Shown here: in pieces, positions 26,711 through 36,065 of the stretch
How the letters are laid out: each line of letters starts with the position of its first letter
Numbering within the stretch: the first letter of the stretch is position 1
DNA from: Thermoplasmata archaeon
GTDB taxonomy: Archaea > Thermoplasmatota > Thermoplasmata > Thermoplasmatales > GCA-001856825
NCBI GenBank assembly: GCA_021797855.1
Contig: JAJZYX010000005.1
Coordinates: forward strand, 1 to 64,000
Direction of reading: 5' to 3'
DNA: 64,000 nucleotides
Made by a program: the position numbers and the translations under genes
The notes under the pieces: generated by a model
Told to the model about the DNA's origin: nothing
Database searches by the model: none
The model's input: the letters and a program-made list of their open reading frames with translations, nothing else

Positions 26711-26994
26711 TTTAAAACCTTGAATTTAAGTTTAATGTTCGGTCACTTGCTAATTGCATTCCTCAAATCCTGGCCTCCTAAATCCCTCTCATCTATTAAG
26801 GTCGGTCATATTTTCATTTGCATCACGTACTAACATAAATGAGGGGAGTACATTAGGTCAATTTAAAAGGAATCCGCCTCGACAAGAGAATTTCAGGGAG
26901 AATCCGGAAATAATGGGTCGTGGAGGCTCATGTGCCTAGCAAATGAGAGTGACAAGAAACAGAGATGTTATAATGGCAGATAGCATCTAGCGCC

Positions 26995-27957
26995 GTGAGA
27001 GTACTTCTAGGTGGAACATTCAGCACTCTTCACAAGGCGCACAAGGTAATGATAGAAAGGGGTCTCAGTTTGGGCCAGCTCACTATTGGCCTGACTTCTG
27101 ATGTGTTCAACTTCAATAAGAGGTACCAGGTCCCCCCGTACAATGAAAGAAAGGCAAAGCTCGAAGAACATTTGAAAGAGATTGGTGCATCTGCTGACAT
27201 AAGGGAACTTATGGACCCATACGGTTCCACGTTATCTCCGGATTATGACGCGATAGTAGCATCCAACGAAACGATAGAGTTCATCAGCACAATAAACTTC
27301 ATGAGGAAGTCGAGGGGGGTGCGCCCCCTTACAGTTGAAAACGTCGGGGAGATTCTTGCGGATGATCTGATGCCTATAAAGTCAGAAAGGGTTATAAAGG
27401 GTAAGATCGATGAAAATGGGATCAGGAAGGAGCCAGTCAGGGTCGTCCTGGTGTCAAGAAACCCAACTAAGATCGAAGGGACGGAGAGCGTCATATCCAG
27501 ATTGTTCAGGAATTATAAGCTTGAAGAACAGGAACCTGTGGTAGAATTCCACCCGCAACCCATGAACCATGAAACTTTTGCTGGTGCAAGGAAGAGGGTC
27601 GAAGGGGTGAAGGGGGAGTACGATTACGCGATAGGAGTAGAGGCGGGGGTGATATCATTCGAGGGTCTTCATTACGACGTTCACGTTGCAGCGGTCAAGG
27701 ACTATCTCGGGGTGACAAATTTCGGAATGTCATCAGCTCTCCCCATAGACCCTCCAATGATGGATGCCCTGAAATCCGGACAGGAACTAGAAGAGGTGAC
27801 GAACGAATTGATAGGTGTACCGGATTCAGGTGATAGGAAGGGGGCAATCTATTATTTTTCAAACGGACTAAAGGAGAGGAAACACCTCGTTGAGGAAGCC
27901 GTACTTTCAGCGTTCGTCCAGAGGATAGCGGAATCAATACCTAGGAAGGTCAAATGA
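26995..27957 (+). CDS. Phosphopantetheine adenylyltransferase fused to inosine/xanthosine triphosphatase
   Basis: The N-terminal half (residues about 1-148) is an archaeal CoaD nucleotidyltransferase: LGGTFSTLHKAHKVM is the T/HxGH-type ATP site, and INFMRKSRGVRPL corresponds to the later IxSRT-like region. The C-terminal half (about 150-320) matches the YjjX/DUF84 NTPase that destroys ITP/XTP: VSRNPTKIEGTES, AGARKRVEG and IGVEAGV. One 320-aa protein would therefore serve coenzyme A synthesis and nucleotide-pool cleaning. GTG 26995 follows GTTATAATGG by about 25 bp. It overlaps the convergent amidotransferase gene by 8 bp. Confidence 0.78.
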   Translation: MRVLLGGTFSTLHKAHKVMIERGLSLGQLTIGLTSDVFNFNKRYQVPPYNERKAKLEEHLKEIGASADIRELMDPYGSTLSPDYDAIVASNETIEFISTINFMRKSRGVRPLTVENVGEILADDLMPIKSERVIKGKIDENGIRKEPVRVVLVSRNPTKIEGTESVISRLFRNYKLEEQEPVVEFHPQPMNHETFAGARKRVEGVKGEYDYAIGVEAGVISFEGLHYDVHVAAVKDYLGVTNFGMSSALPIDPPMMDALKSGQELEEVTNELIGVPDSGDRKGAIYYFSNGLKERKHLVEEAVLSAFVQRIAESIPRKVK

Positions 27958-28585
27958 CCCCCGGGACCACGTCATCTGCTCTGTACTCAGTAACGCGGTC
28001 GTTCCTGTAAACAACCAGGGTCTTGTTCTCAATTTCGAACCATCTCCCTCCCATTGCCTCTGTTGAGACCGTGAATCTTCCCCCCTCATGCTGGTAAAAG
28101 AGGGAATAGTAGCCAAGATCCTCCTTGGCTTCCCTGTAAGCGGCAGCGTAGGTGCCGTCGGTTATTATGAAGTTGATGCTGGTAAAATCCATCTCCCTCA
28201 GCCCTGAAATCGCTGCAGGAAGTCCCTTGAGAATCAGCTTGAAGTAGTGGTAGCTGTCGCTTTTCCCTTTCTTGCCCAGTCCCTTGATTGTTCCATTGTG
28301 AGCGAAGGATATGTTGTCTGATATGAAAGGCTGGGTATTTATTATGCTCTTTGTTGATGAGCTCATCTTTCGTGCATGGGCCATTATGGCATTCCCATAG
28401 ACCCCTTCTACCCTTTGTATGGGATCAGTGCTCTTGTGGACGGTGATTTCATTCTTTGTGTACAGAACGTAACCGAATCCATCGTGATGGGGGGAACGCT
28501 TGCCGCTATTTGCCATTTCATAAACGAAATCCATATAGGGTGTAAGGTCACTATATTCTCCGATGGAAAGGAGCATTCTGCACAT
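27950..28585 (-). CDS. Class II glutamine amidotransferase-like protein
   Basis: A 211-aa Ntn-hydrolase. MCRML at the N-terminus exposes Cys2 as nucleophile after Met removal. HHDGFGYVLY, IMAHARKMS and FAHNGTIKG are the conserved glutamine-site segments. No synthase domain is attached, so it is a stand-alone YafJ-type protein of unknown acceptor. It converges with the CoaD-fusion gene. Confidence 0.75.
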   Translation of the reverse strand: MCRMLLSIGEYSDLTPYMDFVYEMANSGKRSPHHDGFGYVLYTKNEITVHKSTDPIQRVEGVYGNAIMAHARKMSSSTKSIINTQPFISDNISFAHNGTIKGLGKKGKSDSYHYFKLILKGLPAAISGLREMDFTSINFIITDGTYAAAYREAKEDLGYYSLFYQHEGGRFTVSTEAMGGRWFEIENKTLVVYRNDRVTEYRADDVVPGVI

Positions 28586-28744
28586 GATTTATGGATAAGC
28601 ATCGGGTAAAAAATGATTCTGATTCTATCTGTTATGGGTTGAGAGGGCTCGAGGCGCAGGGTTTCGTGTTAAAGGGCACCCTTCGATCGCAGAATTCTCT
28701 CAATCTCGGAAAATGATATATAACTTGCATAGATAGGCAGATCA

Positions 28745-29776
28745 ATGAATAAGGTCGATCCCCAGTTCGCACGCGAGATAGCGGGGATTAGGAATGCTGT
28801 TAGAAGAAGCGAGAGAACGGATTACGTTACTACCTATACTGAAAGGGAATTTTTCAACGGCAAGTCGACCACGGAAAGGGTGCTGATACTGCGCACCAGG
28901 GGGTGCAGCTGGAGCTATCATTCAGGATGCTCCATGTGCGGTTACTGGGACGATACTAATCCAAATATAGGAAAGGAAGAGCTGGAAAGGCAGATAAATG
29001 CTTTCATTAGGGACTTTCCAAAGGGGGAAGTCCTAAAGATTTTCACATCCGGGTCGTTCTTCGATCCGCTGGAGGTAGATCCTGCGGTCCAGGAGAGAAT
29101 CATGGATACCGTGCTGGCTGGCTACGAAAACCTCATAGTGGAGAGCAGGCCGGAGTACATCAAGCGGGTGATAGGGGGTCTCAGGAAATACGCAGGAAGG
29201 GTCCAGGTAGCGATCGGCCTGGAAAGTACGGACCCTTCAATTCTCAAGAGCTCGGTGAACAAGAACTACGATTTCGAGGATTTCAAGGGAGCCGCATCCC
29301 TTCTTAGGGATAACGGGATATCGGTAAGGGCATACCTCCTGCTCAAGCCACCCTTCCTTACGGAGAGGGAAGCTATTGAAGACTCAATAAAATCAGCCCG
29401 CGATCTTGCTCCTTACTCCGATTTCATTTCTATAAACCCCATGAACATCCAGAGGGGAACTCTAGTCGAAAAACTGTACAGGGAAGGAAACTACAGACCT
29501 CCATGGCTGTGGTCAGTCGTCACAGTCCTGCAATCCCTGAGGGACCTGGGGGTTCCGGTCGTCTCTCTTATAACGGCGTCAGGGAAGAGGAGGGGGGCAC
29601 ACAATGGCCACATCTGCGACAGGAAATTCTCCGAAGGGATAAGGAGGTACAGTGAAACCCTCGATTTCTCATATCTTGATGAGCTCAATTGCGAGTGCTC
29701 GGGTGCTTGGAAGAACTTCTGCGAGGTGGAAGAGGGGTCGCGCCACGCGATGAGTGAGGTGATTCTGAACGATTAG
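28745..29776 (+). CDS. raSEA: Archaeosine biosynthesis radical SAM protein (RaSEA)
   Basis: A 343-aa radical SAM enzyme. The cluster motif is GCSWSYHSGCSMCGYWDD; the long spacing before CxxC (CSMCGYW) is specific to the TIGR01210/RaSEA group. RaSEA and ArcS together turn the preQ0-lysine adduct at G15 of tRNA into archaeosine. HNGHICDRKF and CECSGAW near the C-terminus could bind an additional metal. GATATATAACTT lies about 30 bp before the ATG. ArcS and TGT are not in the window. Confidence 0.82.
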   Translation: MNKVDPQFAREIAGIRNAVRRSERTDYVTTYTEREFFNGKSTTERVLILRTRGCSWSYHSGCSMCGYWDDTNPNIGKEELERQINAFIRDFPKGEVLKIFTSGSFFDPLEVDPAVQERIMDTVLAGYENLIVESRPEYIKRVIGGLRKYAGRVQVAIGLESTDPSILKSSVNKNYDFEDFKGAASLLRDNGISVRAYLLLKPPFLTEREAIEDSIKSARDLAPYSDFISINPMNIQRGTLVEKLYREGNYRPPWLWSVVTVLQSLRDLGVPVVSLITASGKRRGAHNGHICDRKFSEGIRRYSETLDFSYLDELNCECSGAWKNFCEVEEGSRHAMSEVILND

Positions 29777-29810
29777 CGAGGCGGCTGAGATTATAACAAA
29801 TGCAAATAAA

Positions 29811-31124
29811 TTGACAATATATTCGCACCATGATGCAGACGGGATAGCCTCAGCTGCGATTGCTGTGTTCGTGGCGAGGAGGCTGGGTCTCAAGCATGAG
29901 GTGAGAATCAGGAATCAGCTAACCTACGAGGACGTTATAGGAGGGGAAGGGGTGTACTGGTTCAACGACATGGGATCAGCTAGATTGAAGGATTTCAGGG
30001 GAGTTAAGGGCGTGATCACAGATCATCACACCCCCGTAATCTATGAAACTCACTACACGGAAAATGGGAACAACATATACCAGTTCAACCCCCACCTTGA
30101 AGGAATGGATGGCAGCATCTCCCAGTCAGGTTCGACTACCACATTCCTCTTCTCGGCTCATCTAGTTCCTGAGGTTTCCGCAGTTTCACATCTCCCAATC
30201 GTAGGGTCGGTTGGAGACCTTCATGATAAGAAGTTCGGAAGGCTCGTGGACACGGACAGGGAGTTGATGCTCCTTGCGAGAGGAATGGGATTAGTGGAAG
30301 TGAAAGAGGACATAAGGTATTTCGGAAGGAGTTCCAAACCCATCTCATACATGCTCAGGTTTGGAAACGATCCCAGGATACATTCCCTCTACGACAACCC
30401 TTCCGCCGTGGCAGATTTTCTCAGCAGGCATGGGGTAGATAGAAGGGACCTGAAGACTCTCAGATGGATAGACCTTGATGATGGAAAGAGGGAGGAACTG
30501 ATCTCAGACCTGAAGGGAATGCTCGTCAGGGAGGGGGGCGACCCAGAAAGACTTACTGGGGAGGTTTATGAACTTAAGAGCGAGCCTAAGTCATCCATGG
30601 TGAAGGACATGAGGGATTTCTCCTCCCTCGTAAATGCAACGTCTAGGAAGGGGAAGCCCGAGGTGGGGATAAGGTTGTGCCTCTTCGAGAGAGGGGAAAC
30701 CATGACCGAGGCGCTCCAGCTGTACAACGACCATCTTGAATCGCTGAGAAAGGCATCCAAAACACTTGAAGAGGCCGAGGGAAAGTCCGTCGGCAACGTG
30801 CTTTACTACGATTTCGGAGACGGAGTTCAAAACAACATCACCGGGACCATTGCAACCAGGATAATCACCCACATGAATGTCCCGAAGACTTCCATAGTCA
30901 TGGTCATGGCAAATCTGGGAAGTATGAAAAAAATCTCTGCGAGGATATCCCTGGAGCTCTCGGAGAAAGTGGACCTTTCTTTGCTGTTCAGGCAGGCTGC
31001 AACCTCATTCGGTGGTTCCGGAGGAGGTCACAGAAATGCCGCGGGTGCCATCGTTCCAGCAGGAAAGGAGATGGAGTTCGTGAGAATGGTAAACGAACTC
31101 CTAGGCAACCTTGTCACTGCCTGA
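29811..31124 (+). CDS. GAN-type archaeal RecJ nuclease (DHH family)
   Basis: A DHH phosphoesterase of about 437 aa with SHHDADGIASAA (motif I), FNDMGS (motif II), ITDHHTP (motif III), SVGDLHD (motif IV) and GGSGGGHRNAAGA (DHHA1). It matches GAN, the GINS-associated 5'-3' ssDNA exonuclease of archaeal replication forks. The start is uncertain. TTG 29811 begins right at the first catalytic strand, while the in-frame codons back to 29771 encode a family-like ISEAAEIITNANK helix with no ATG, GTG or TTG. An ATT start just after GAGGTG is conceivable. It overlaps the convergent dehydrogenase gene by 11 bp. Confidence 0.82.
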   Translation: MTIYSHHDADGIASAAIAVFVARRLGLKHEVRIRNQLTYEDVIGGEGVYWFNDMGSARLKDFRGVKGVITDHHTPVIYETHYTENGNNIYQFNPHLEGMDGSISQSGSTTTFLFSAHLVPEVSAVSHLPIVGSVGDLHDKKFGRLVDTDRELMLLARGMGLVEVKEDIRYFGRSSKPISYMLRFGNDPRIHSLYDNPSAVADFLSRHGVDRRDLKTLRWIDLDDGKREELISDLKGMLVREGGDPERLTGEVYELKSEPKSSMVKDMRDFSSLVNATSRKGKPEVGIRLCLFERGETMTEALQLYNDHLESLRKASKTLEEAEGKSVGNVLYYDFGDGVQNNITGTIATRIITHMNVPKTSIVMVMANLGSMKKISARISLELSEKVDLSLLFRQAATSFGGSGGGHRNAAGAIVPAGKEMEFVRMVNELLGNLVTA

Positions 31125-32664
31125 CGATTGTCTGGGCCTGTTCCCTGAGGAACTGCTGGAGATAGTAGAAGGAGCCTGTCCCTTTTCCGGAAGTTCCGCT
31201 CATCTTCCATCCGACGAATGGTTGCGAGCCTACCATGGCGCCAGTTGAACCTCCTCTCCTTCTGTTGGCGTATATCACCCCAACGTCCACGTTTTCGAAA
31301 TAGTACTCTATCTCCTTCCTGTCCTCGGAGAATATGCCTCCTGTGAGACCGTATTCCATGCTGTTTACAAACTCGACTGCCTCCTTCAGGGACTTCGTTG
31401 GCTTCAGGGCGAGGATGGGAAGGAACAGCTCGACCCTCTCAATGGCGGGATCCCCGACGTTGTCAAGTATCGTATTCTCCACGTAGTAACCGTCCCTGGG
31501 AATTGTCCTGCCGCCGAGGAGTATCTTTTCCTTGGGGACAGTCCCCATAATCCTCTGGAATTTCTCGTACGCCTCCCTGTTTATCACCGGTCCCGTGAAC
31601 GTTTCCCTCCTCCTTGGGTCTCCAACCGATAGTTTTGATGTGAAGTCGACGAGCCTCTTCTTGAAGGCTTCATAAATCTTTTCGTCTATGAGGGCGAGGC
31701 TGCATGCAGAGCATTTTTGGCCGTTGTAACCGAAAGCGGACCTGGCCACACCCTCAACCGCCTTATCTATATCGCACTTTTGCGTGACGATGATAGTATC
31801 CTTCCCTCCCATCTCTGTTATGGCCACCTTCGGCCTCTTCTCCTGCGATTCCCTGTAGATCTTCGTCCCAACGTCCCTGCTTCCAGTGAACACTATACCG
31901 TCCACGCCGTCATCCGTGTAAAGCGTTCTTCCAACCCTTCCGCCGGAACCTGACAGGTAGATGAGGTTAGCCTTCGGGACCCCTGCCTTGTGCATCAATT
32001 CCACGAACCTGAATGAAGAAAGGGGGATGTCGGAGGAAGGTTTCAGAATAACGCTGTTACCTACCAGAAGGGGGCCACTGACCATTCCGACCGTAATGGA
32101 AAAGAAATTGAACGGGGCTACAACGAGGAATACCCCATACGGTTTCATGACGCTTTTGGAGTCCTCCCCGTAATATGCGGTGCCGGTGAATCTCACGAAA
32201 CCCTGATTCTCGATGAGGTTCAACGCATAATATCTCATGAAATCTATCGCCTCATCCACATCCCCCATAGCCTCATACCTGTTCTTTCCGTTCTCGTAGC
32301 TGAGCAGTGCAGAAAATTCGAATTTTTCCTGTGACAGCATATCAGCCGCCCTTAGAAAGATGCTGGCCCTTGCGAGGTACCCTATGGAATACCATTCCCT
32401 GTAGCTTCCTCTTGCTATCTTAACGGCCCTCTGGGATGTTTCCTTGGTTGACATCTGGAACTTTCCAAGAGGAGTCTTTCCGTCAAGTGGGGATAAATGA
32501 ACTAGCTTCTCCTCCTCTATGACCTCGCCATCCACGAGATTGGGGTACTCCTTATCGAAAAATCGCGCAACCTTCAATAGACTCTCCTCGAACTCTTTAT
32601 GAAATAGATCCTCTTGGCCATTCTCTACCATTTTGATATAAGTATTTTCATTTTCAAATGGCAT
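31114..32664 (-). CDS. 1-pyrroline-5-carboxylate dehydrogenase (aldehyde dehydrogenase family)
   Basis: A 516-aa ALDH of the PruA/ALDH4-like branch, which oxidises P5C to glutamate in proline and arginine breakdown. VVAPFNFFSI is the NAD-site entry, ITEMGGKD holds the catalytic Glu, and GYNGQKCSACS holds the catalytic Cys. The C-terminal WKMSGTSGKGTG segment is typical. No proline dehydrogenase lies beside it. Other semialdehyde substrates are possible. Confidence 0.8.
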   Translation of the reverse strand: MPFENENTYIKMVENGQEDLFHKEFEESLLKVARFFDKEYPNLVDGEVIEEEKLVHLSPLDGKTPLGKFQMSTKETSQRAVKIARGSYREWYSIGYLARASIFLRAADMLSQEKFEFSALLSYENGKNRYEAMGDVDEAIDFMRYYALNLIENQGFVRFTGTAYYGEDSKSVMKPYGVFLVVAPFNFFSITVGMVSGPLLVGNSVILKPSSDIPLSSFRFVELMHKAGVPKANLIYLSGSGGRVGRTLYTDDGVDGIVFTGSRDVGTKIYRESQEKRPKVAITEMGGKDTIIVTQKCDIDKAVEGVARSAFGYNGQKCSACSLALIDEKIYEAFKKRLVDFTSKLSVGDPRRRETFTGPVINREAYEKFQRIMGTVPKEKILLGGRTIPRDGYYVENTILDNVGDPAIERVELFLPILALKPTKSLKEAVEFVNSMEYGLTGGIFSEDRKEIEYYFENVDVGVIYANRRRGGSTGAMVGSQPFVGWKMSGTSGKGTGSFYYLQQFLREQAQTIVRQ

Positions 32665-32738
32665 AACCCTAAATTAATCTCAAACTATTAATCTTCTCTA
32701 GCTCGCCAGATTTATGGTGTCCTCAGATTCCGGAAACC

Positions 32739-32990
32739 TCAGGGCAGGCTCTTCTTAAGCAATCTGTAGAGACCGAGCCATTCGTACCCCCTCTTCGTAA
32801 TCAGATATTCAACCCCTCTCCCCACGGCCGTCTCATACACCAGACCGAAGCGTTCCATTCTCCTAATCAGATTCTTCCCCCTGTCAACAGGCAGGTTGGC
32901 GGCTGAACACATCTCCGTGATTCTCTTAGGTCCGCCCTGAAGCGTTTTGAGGAAGCTTTCAATTATGTCGTGTCTGCATCTATTCAACAA
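32739..32990 (-). CDS. Small winged-helix DNA-binding protein
   Basis: An 83-aa HTH_45-type protein: RHDIIESFLKTLQGGPKRITEM then NLIRRMERFGLVYET and a YLITKRGYEWL wing. The start is TTG 32990 (or 32987), because a TTAAATATAAC box on the minus strand places the mRNA 5' end there. A perfect 19-bp palindrome covers its start region, so it probably represses itself and the divergent bactofilin-like gene. Confidence 0.6.
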   Translation of the reverse strand: MLNRCRHDIIESFLKTLQGGPKRITEMCSAANLPVDRGKNLIRRMERFGLVYETAVGRGVEYLITKRGYEWLGLYRLLKKSLP

Positions 32991-33007
32991 CTAACAAATT
33001 GTTAGTT
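32989..33007. promoter_or_regulatory. Perfect 9+1+9 palindromic operator between divergent genes
   Basis: AACTAACAA-A-TTGTTAGTT is an exact inverted repeat abutting an A+T-rich stretch (33004-33018) that serves as TATA box for both directions. Binding would block both promoters. The neighbouring 83-aa winged-helix protein is the obvious ligand (inference). Confidence 0.65.
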
Positions 33008-33038
33008 ATATTTAATAATATGCCACCAATGACACGCC

Positions 33039-33680
33039 GTGCAGGAAATAGAAGAACTCAGTATCGGAGGCTCACTCAAGCTTACCGGCCCGGTGAAGTT
33101 CAAGAGGATAGAGCTAGCAGGCTCTCTGAGCATAGAAGGGAGCGCAGAGGGAAAGGAACTCGAAATTAGCGGAGCAGGGAGAATTACCGGAAGTTTGATT
33201 GTGGGCAGAATCGAAGTCGGAGGAAGCGTCAGGATCGGAGGGTCATGCGAGTGCGATAGTTTTGAAATAAGCGGCTCTGCGGAAATAGGAGCATCCTTGA
33301 AATCGAAAGAGATCGAATTGGCGGGAAAGATTGAGGCTGAAACAATAGAGTCCGGGGTTCTGGAAGTAGCTGGCAAGGTTGTCTCGAAAGAAATTCGGGT
33401 CCGGGAGATTACGATTGAGAAGAATTCAAGAGTCAAGGGGACGGTAACTTGCGGGAGCATTCATATAGGGAAGGGGGGAGAGGTCGGGGATGTCTACGCG
33501 GACAAGGTTGAAATAGAAAAGGATGCGGAATGCGGACTGGTAGAATGCAACGAAATCCGGGTCGAAAGAAATGCGGGGATAAGGGAACTGAGGTACGTAA
33601 CAAAGGCAGAAATCTCTCAAGGTGCCGAGATAGGGAAGTTGAGGAAGATAGAAAGGGTTTCTAGGGAGCTTCCACAGTAG
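33039..33680 (+). CDS. Bactofilin-like beta-solenoid protein
   Basis: A 213-aa protein built of short repeats, each with a Gly and alternating hydrophobic/polar residues (IEVGGSVRIGGS, FEISGSAEIGAS and similar). This pattern forms the right-handed beta-helix of bactofilins and DUF583 polymer-forming proteins. It has no signal peptide or membrane segment. Bacterial relatives polymerise into cytoskeletal filaments; the archaeal role is unknown. It starts at GTG 33039, leaderless after TTATATTTAATAATA, opposite the winged-helix gene. Confidence 0.65.
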   Translation: MQEIEELSIGGSLKLTGPVKFKRIELAGSLSIEGSAEGKELEISGAGRITGSLIVGRIEVGGSVRIGGSCECDSFEISGSAEIGASLKSKEIELAGKIEAETIESGVLEVAGKVVSKEIRVREITIEKNSRVKGTVTCGSIHIGKGGEVGDVYADKVEIEKDAECGLVECNEIRVERNAGIRELRYVTKAEISQGAEIGKLRKIERVSRELPQ

Positions 33681-33742
33681 ACCCCTTCGGACGGAATGGT
33701 AGGGAATAGATCACAATTGGAGATCGCGGGGAGGACAGGCTG

Positions 33743-34975
33743 ATGAGTCCAGTTGCGGAATCCGGGAGAGACAAGTTTGGAAGAGGTCTCCCCAACCTGC
33801 TTGTATCTACATCTGCTGCCGCCTTCGGTGGTTCAATTTCATCGGTAGCTGTCAGCTGGATAGTATATTACTACACGCACAACGCATACTACATCTCATA
33901 CCTTGGGATGGCAGGAGTCATCCCCGGGATTGCCCTGGGACTCCTGGCTGGCGTGATAGCCGACAGATATGACCGGAAGGTTCTGATGGTATCGTCTGAC
34001 ATAATCAGGATGGTCTCCATGGCCTTCCTTGCCATCTTTCTTCATCTTGTCGCCTTTTCTTTCCCCCTTATATTGGCGGTAATGGTTCTTGTATATACTT
34101 TCAGCACAATCTTCCAGCCGGCCAGCCAGGCAATACTTCCGATGATTGTCACCAAGGAAGGGCTGGAGAATGCCAACGGGATACTGCAAGGATCGTACAG
34201 CGTCTTCCTCGCTCTAGGATCTGCGGCGGGAGGATTAGTCGTAGCTTACCTGGGTGCCGTATGGGGTCTAGGAATCAACTCCATGACCTACGCACTATCC
34301 GCAATATTCCTCTTCATGATCGCAGGAAACTTCAAGAGGTCAGGTAGGGGGGTCGAATCCAGAAGTTCCATAGGGCACGAGCTGAGGGAGGGGATGAGGT
34401 ACATGAAGGAGCACCTCCCGGTGCTGGAAGTCACCATCGGTTCCCTGCCGGCTAACTTCTTCGGGAGTTTGATCACTCCTTTCCTAGTAGTATACGCTTC
34501 CGCGAAATTCGGGGGAGATTCCGCATCATACGGATACCTAGTTGCTTCCCTTGCGGGAGGGATGGCGCTAGGATCATTGCTGGTAGGCAGGATCAATGCA
34601 AGCAGGCGGGCGGGAATGGTTATAGCACTGGGCATGCTGGTTGTGGGGTTCATCGTGATCATCCTATCCCTTTCCACCAATCTCTACATATCCTTAGCAG
34701 TCGGAGTTGCAGTCGGGGTCATTCTGGGGCTGATAAACACTACCTATATCTCAACAATCCAGGCCATAGTACCTGTAGAGATCATAGCCAGGGTACTCAG
34801 CATAGACACGGTCGGGTCATTCGCAGCTATTCCGGCAGGACTCGCGATTGGGGGTGTTTTGATATCAGACTATGGAATCGTATTAACCTATGTAGTGGCG
34901 GGCATTGGTCTCCTAGCCAATGGTCTCATCGTTCTTTCCATGAGGGGGTTCAGATCTCTCAAGTATGCTAGTTGA
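33743..34975 (+). CDS. MFS exporter (DHA3-like)
   Basis: A 410-aa transporter with about 12 membrane segments. GVIADRYDRKVLM is the loop 2-3 signature, and the protein resembles the EntS/macrolide-exporter branch (FSTIFQPASQAILPMIV in segment 4-5). The substrate is unknown. It is 62 bp after the bactofilin-like gene and may be read from the same promoter. Confidence 0.75.
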   Translation: MSPVAESGRDKFGRGLPNLLVSTSAAAFGGSISSVAVSWIVYYYTHNAYYISYLGMAGVIPGIALGLLAGVIADRYDRKVLMVSSDIIRMVSMAFLAIFLHLVAFSFPLILAVMVLVYTFSTIFQPASQAILPMIVTKEGLENANGILQGSYSVFLALGSAAGGLVVAYLGAVWGLGINSMTYALSAIFLFMIAGNFKRSGRGVESRSSIGHELREGMRYMKEHLPVLEVTIGSLPANFFGSLITPFLVVYASAKFGGDSASYGYLVASLAGGMALGSLLVGRINASRRAGMVIALGMLVVGFIVIILSLSTNLYISLAVGVAVGVILGLINTTYISTIQAIVPVEIIARVLSIDTVGSFAAIPAGLAIGGVLISDYGIVLTYVVAGIGLLANGLIVLSMRGFRSLKYAS

Positions 34976-35069
34976 CCCCGGTAGAGATTGAACTGGAGAT
35001 CATGGAATTACCGACCCCTTTTGACACCTCTAAGTTTTTATTCAGAATGGATATACGCTAAAGGTCAGA

Positions 35070-36065
35070 GTGAAGGTAGGAAGGCTGTACGTAGATGGAT
35101 TGGGAGTTTTTGAGGGGGAATCCATCGGAGGGGATAAGGCCTCGCAGGGTGAACTTGTTTTTACCACATCTCCCTCCGGCTACATCAAATCGATTACGGA
35201 CCCGAGTTACTCCGGGCAAATACTTGTCTTCTCTTTCCCTTTCATAGGGTCATACGGATCCGGAGAAATCGGGGAAAGTAGGAGGCCCACAGTAAGGGGA
35301 GTGGTGATGAATCACGTGCCCGAAATATTCAAGACGGAGATATCTGAATACCTAGAAAAATGGGGGGTCCCTGGTATAATCACCAGTGAGACACGAAGAA
35401 TCGTCGACTACATAAGGATCAACGGGAACAGACTTGGATCATTTGGTGTCAAGGATTTCAAGGACCCATACAAATCAAATCTCATAGACTGGATGCTTGA
35501 TGGGGGTGATGGAAAGGAAGGGGATATTCTCCTGATCGATCTTGGATTTAAGAGAAACATCCTGAAACTACTTCCAGGTTATTCCGTTTCCGTTGTACAT
35601 TACAACAGATTGGACCTCAAGCAGATTAAAAAATTCAAGGGCGTGATAGTTTCAAACGGGCCGGGCGATCCAACCCACCCGGACCTTAAGGAGTTTGTTG
35701 GGAAATTGAAGATTGTGATGGAGCAAAAGCCTACCCTCGGGATATGCCTCGGGCATCAGTTGATCTCCCTGTCCATGGGCATGAAAACAGAGAAGATGAA
35801 ATTTGGTCACAGGTCGATAAACCATCCTGTCGAGGACCTAGAGACGGGGAGAATTGGAATAACAACGCACAATCACGGTTTCGCGGTGGTTTATGATTCC
35901 TCAAAAGGTGTCGAGGAAAGGTATCGCTCAATGAACGACGGAACAAACGAAGGATTGGAGGGAAGGAATTTCATTACAACTCAGTTCCATCCGGAGGGAG
36001 GTCCGGGACCCGTCGATGAATTGGGTGTAATGAAGGAATTTGAGAGGTTGATGAATGAACGTTAA
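35070..36065 (+). CDS. carA: Carbamoyl-phosphate synthase small (glutaminase) subunit
   Basis: Delivers ammonia from glutamine to CarB for pyrimidine and arginine synthesis. At 331 aa it is a little shorter than the usual 350-380. The nucleophile is in LGICLGHQLIS (near Cys226), and TTHNHGFAV and TTQFHPEG supply the His and Glu. It starts at GTG 35070 after a TTTTTATTC box. It overlaps carB by 11 bp. Confidence 0.92.
   Translation: MKVGRLYVDGLGVFEGESIGGDKASQGELVFTTSPSGYIKSITDPSYSGQILVFSFPFIGSYGSGEIGESRRPTVRGVVMNHVPEIFKTEISEYLEKWGVPGIITSETRRIVDYIRINGNRLGSFGVKDFKDPYKSNLIDWMLDGGDGKEGDILLIDLGFKRNILKLLPGYSVSVVHYNRLDLKQIKKFKGVIVSNGPGDPTHPDLKEFVGKLKIVMEQKPTLGICLGHQLISLSMGMKTEKMKFGHRSINHPVEDLETGRIGITTHNHGFAVVYDSSKGVEERYRSMNDGTNEGLEGRNFITTQFHPEGGPGPVDELGVMKEFERLMNER

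Noticed and set aside
26754-26939. 61-residue frame between the NifX-like and CoaD-fusion genes
   Set aside because: No ribosome binding site, promoter spacing or protein-like composition.
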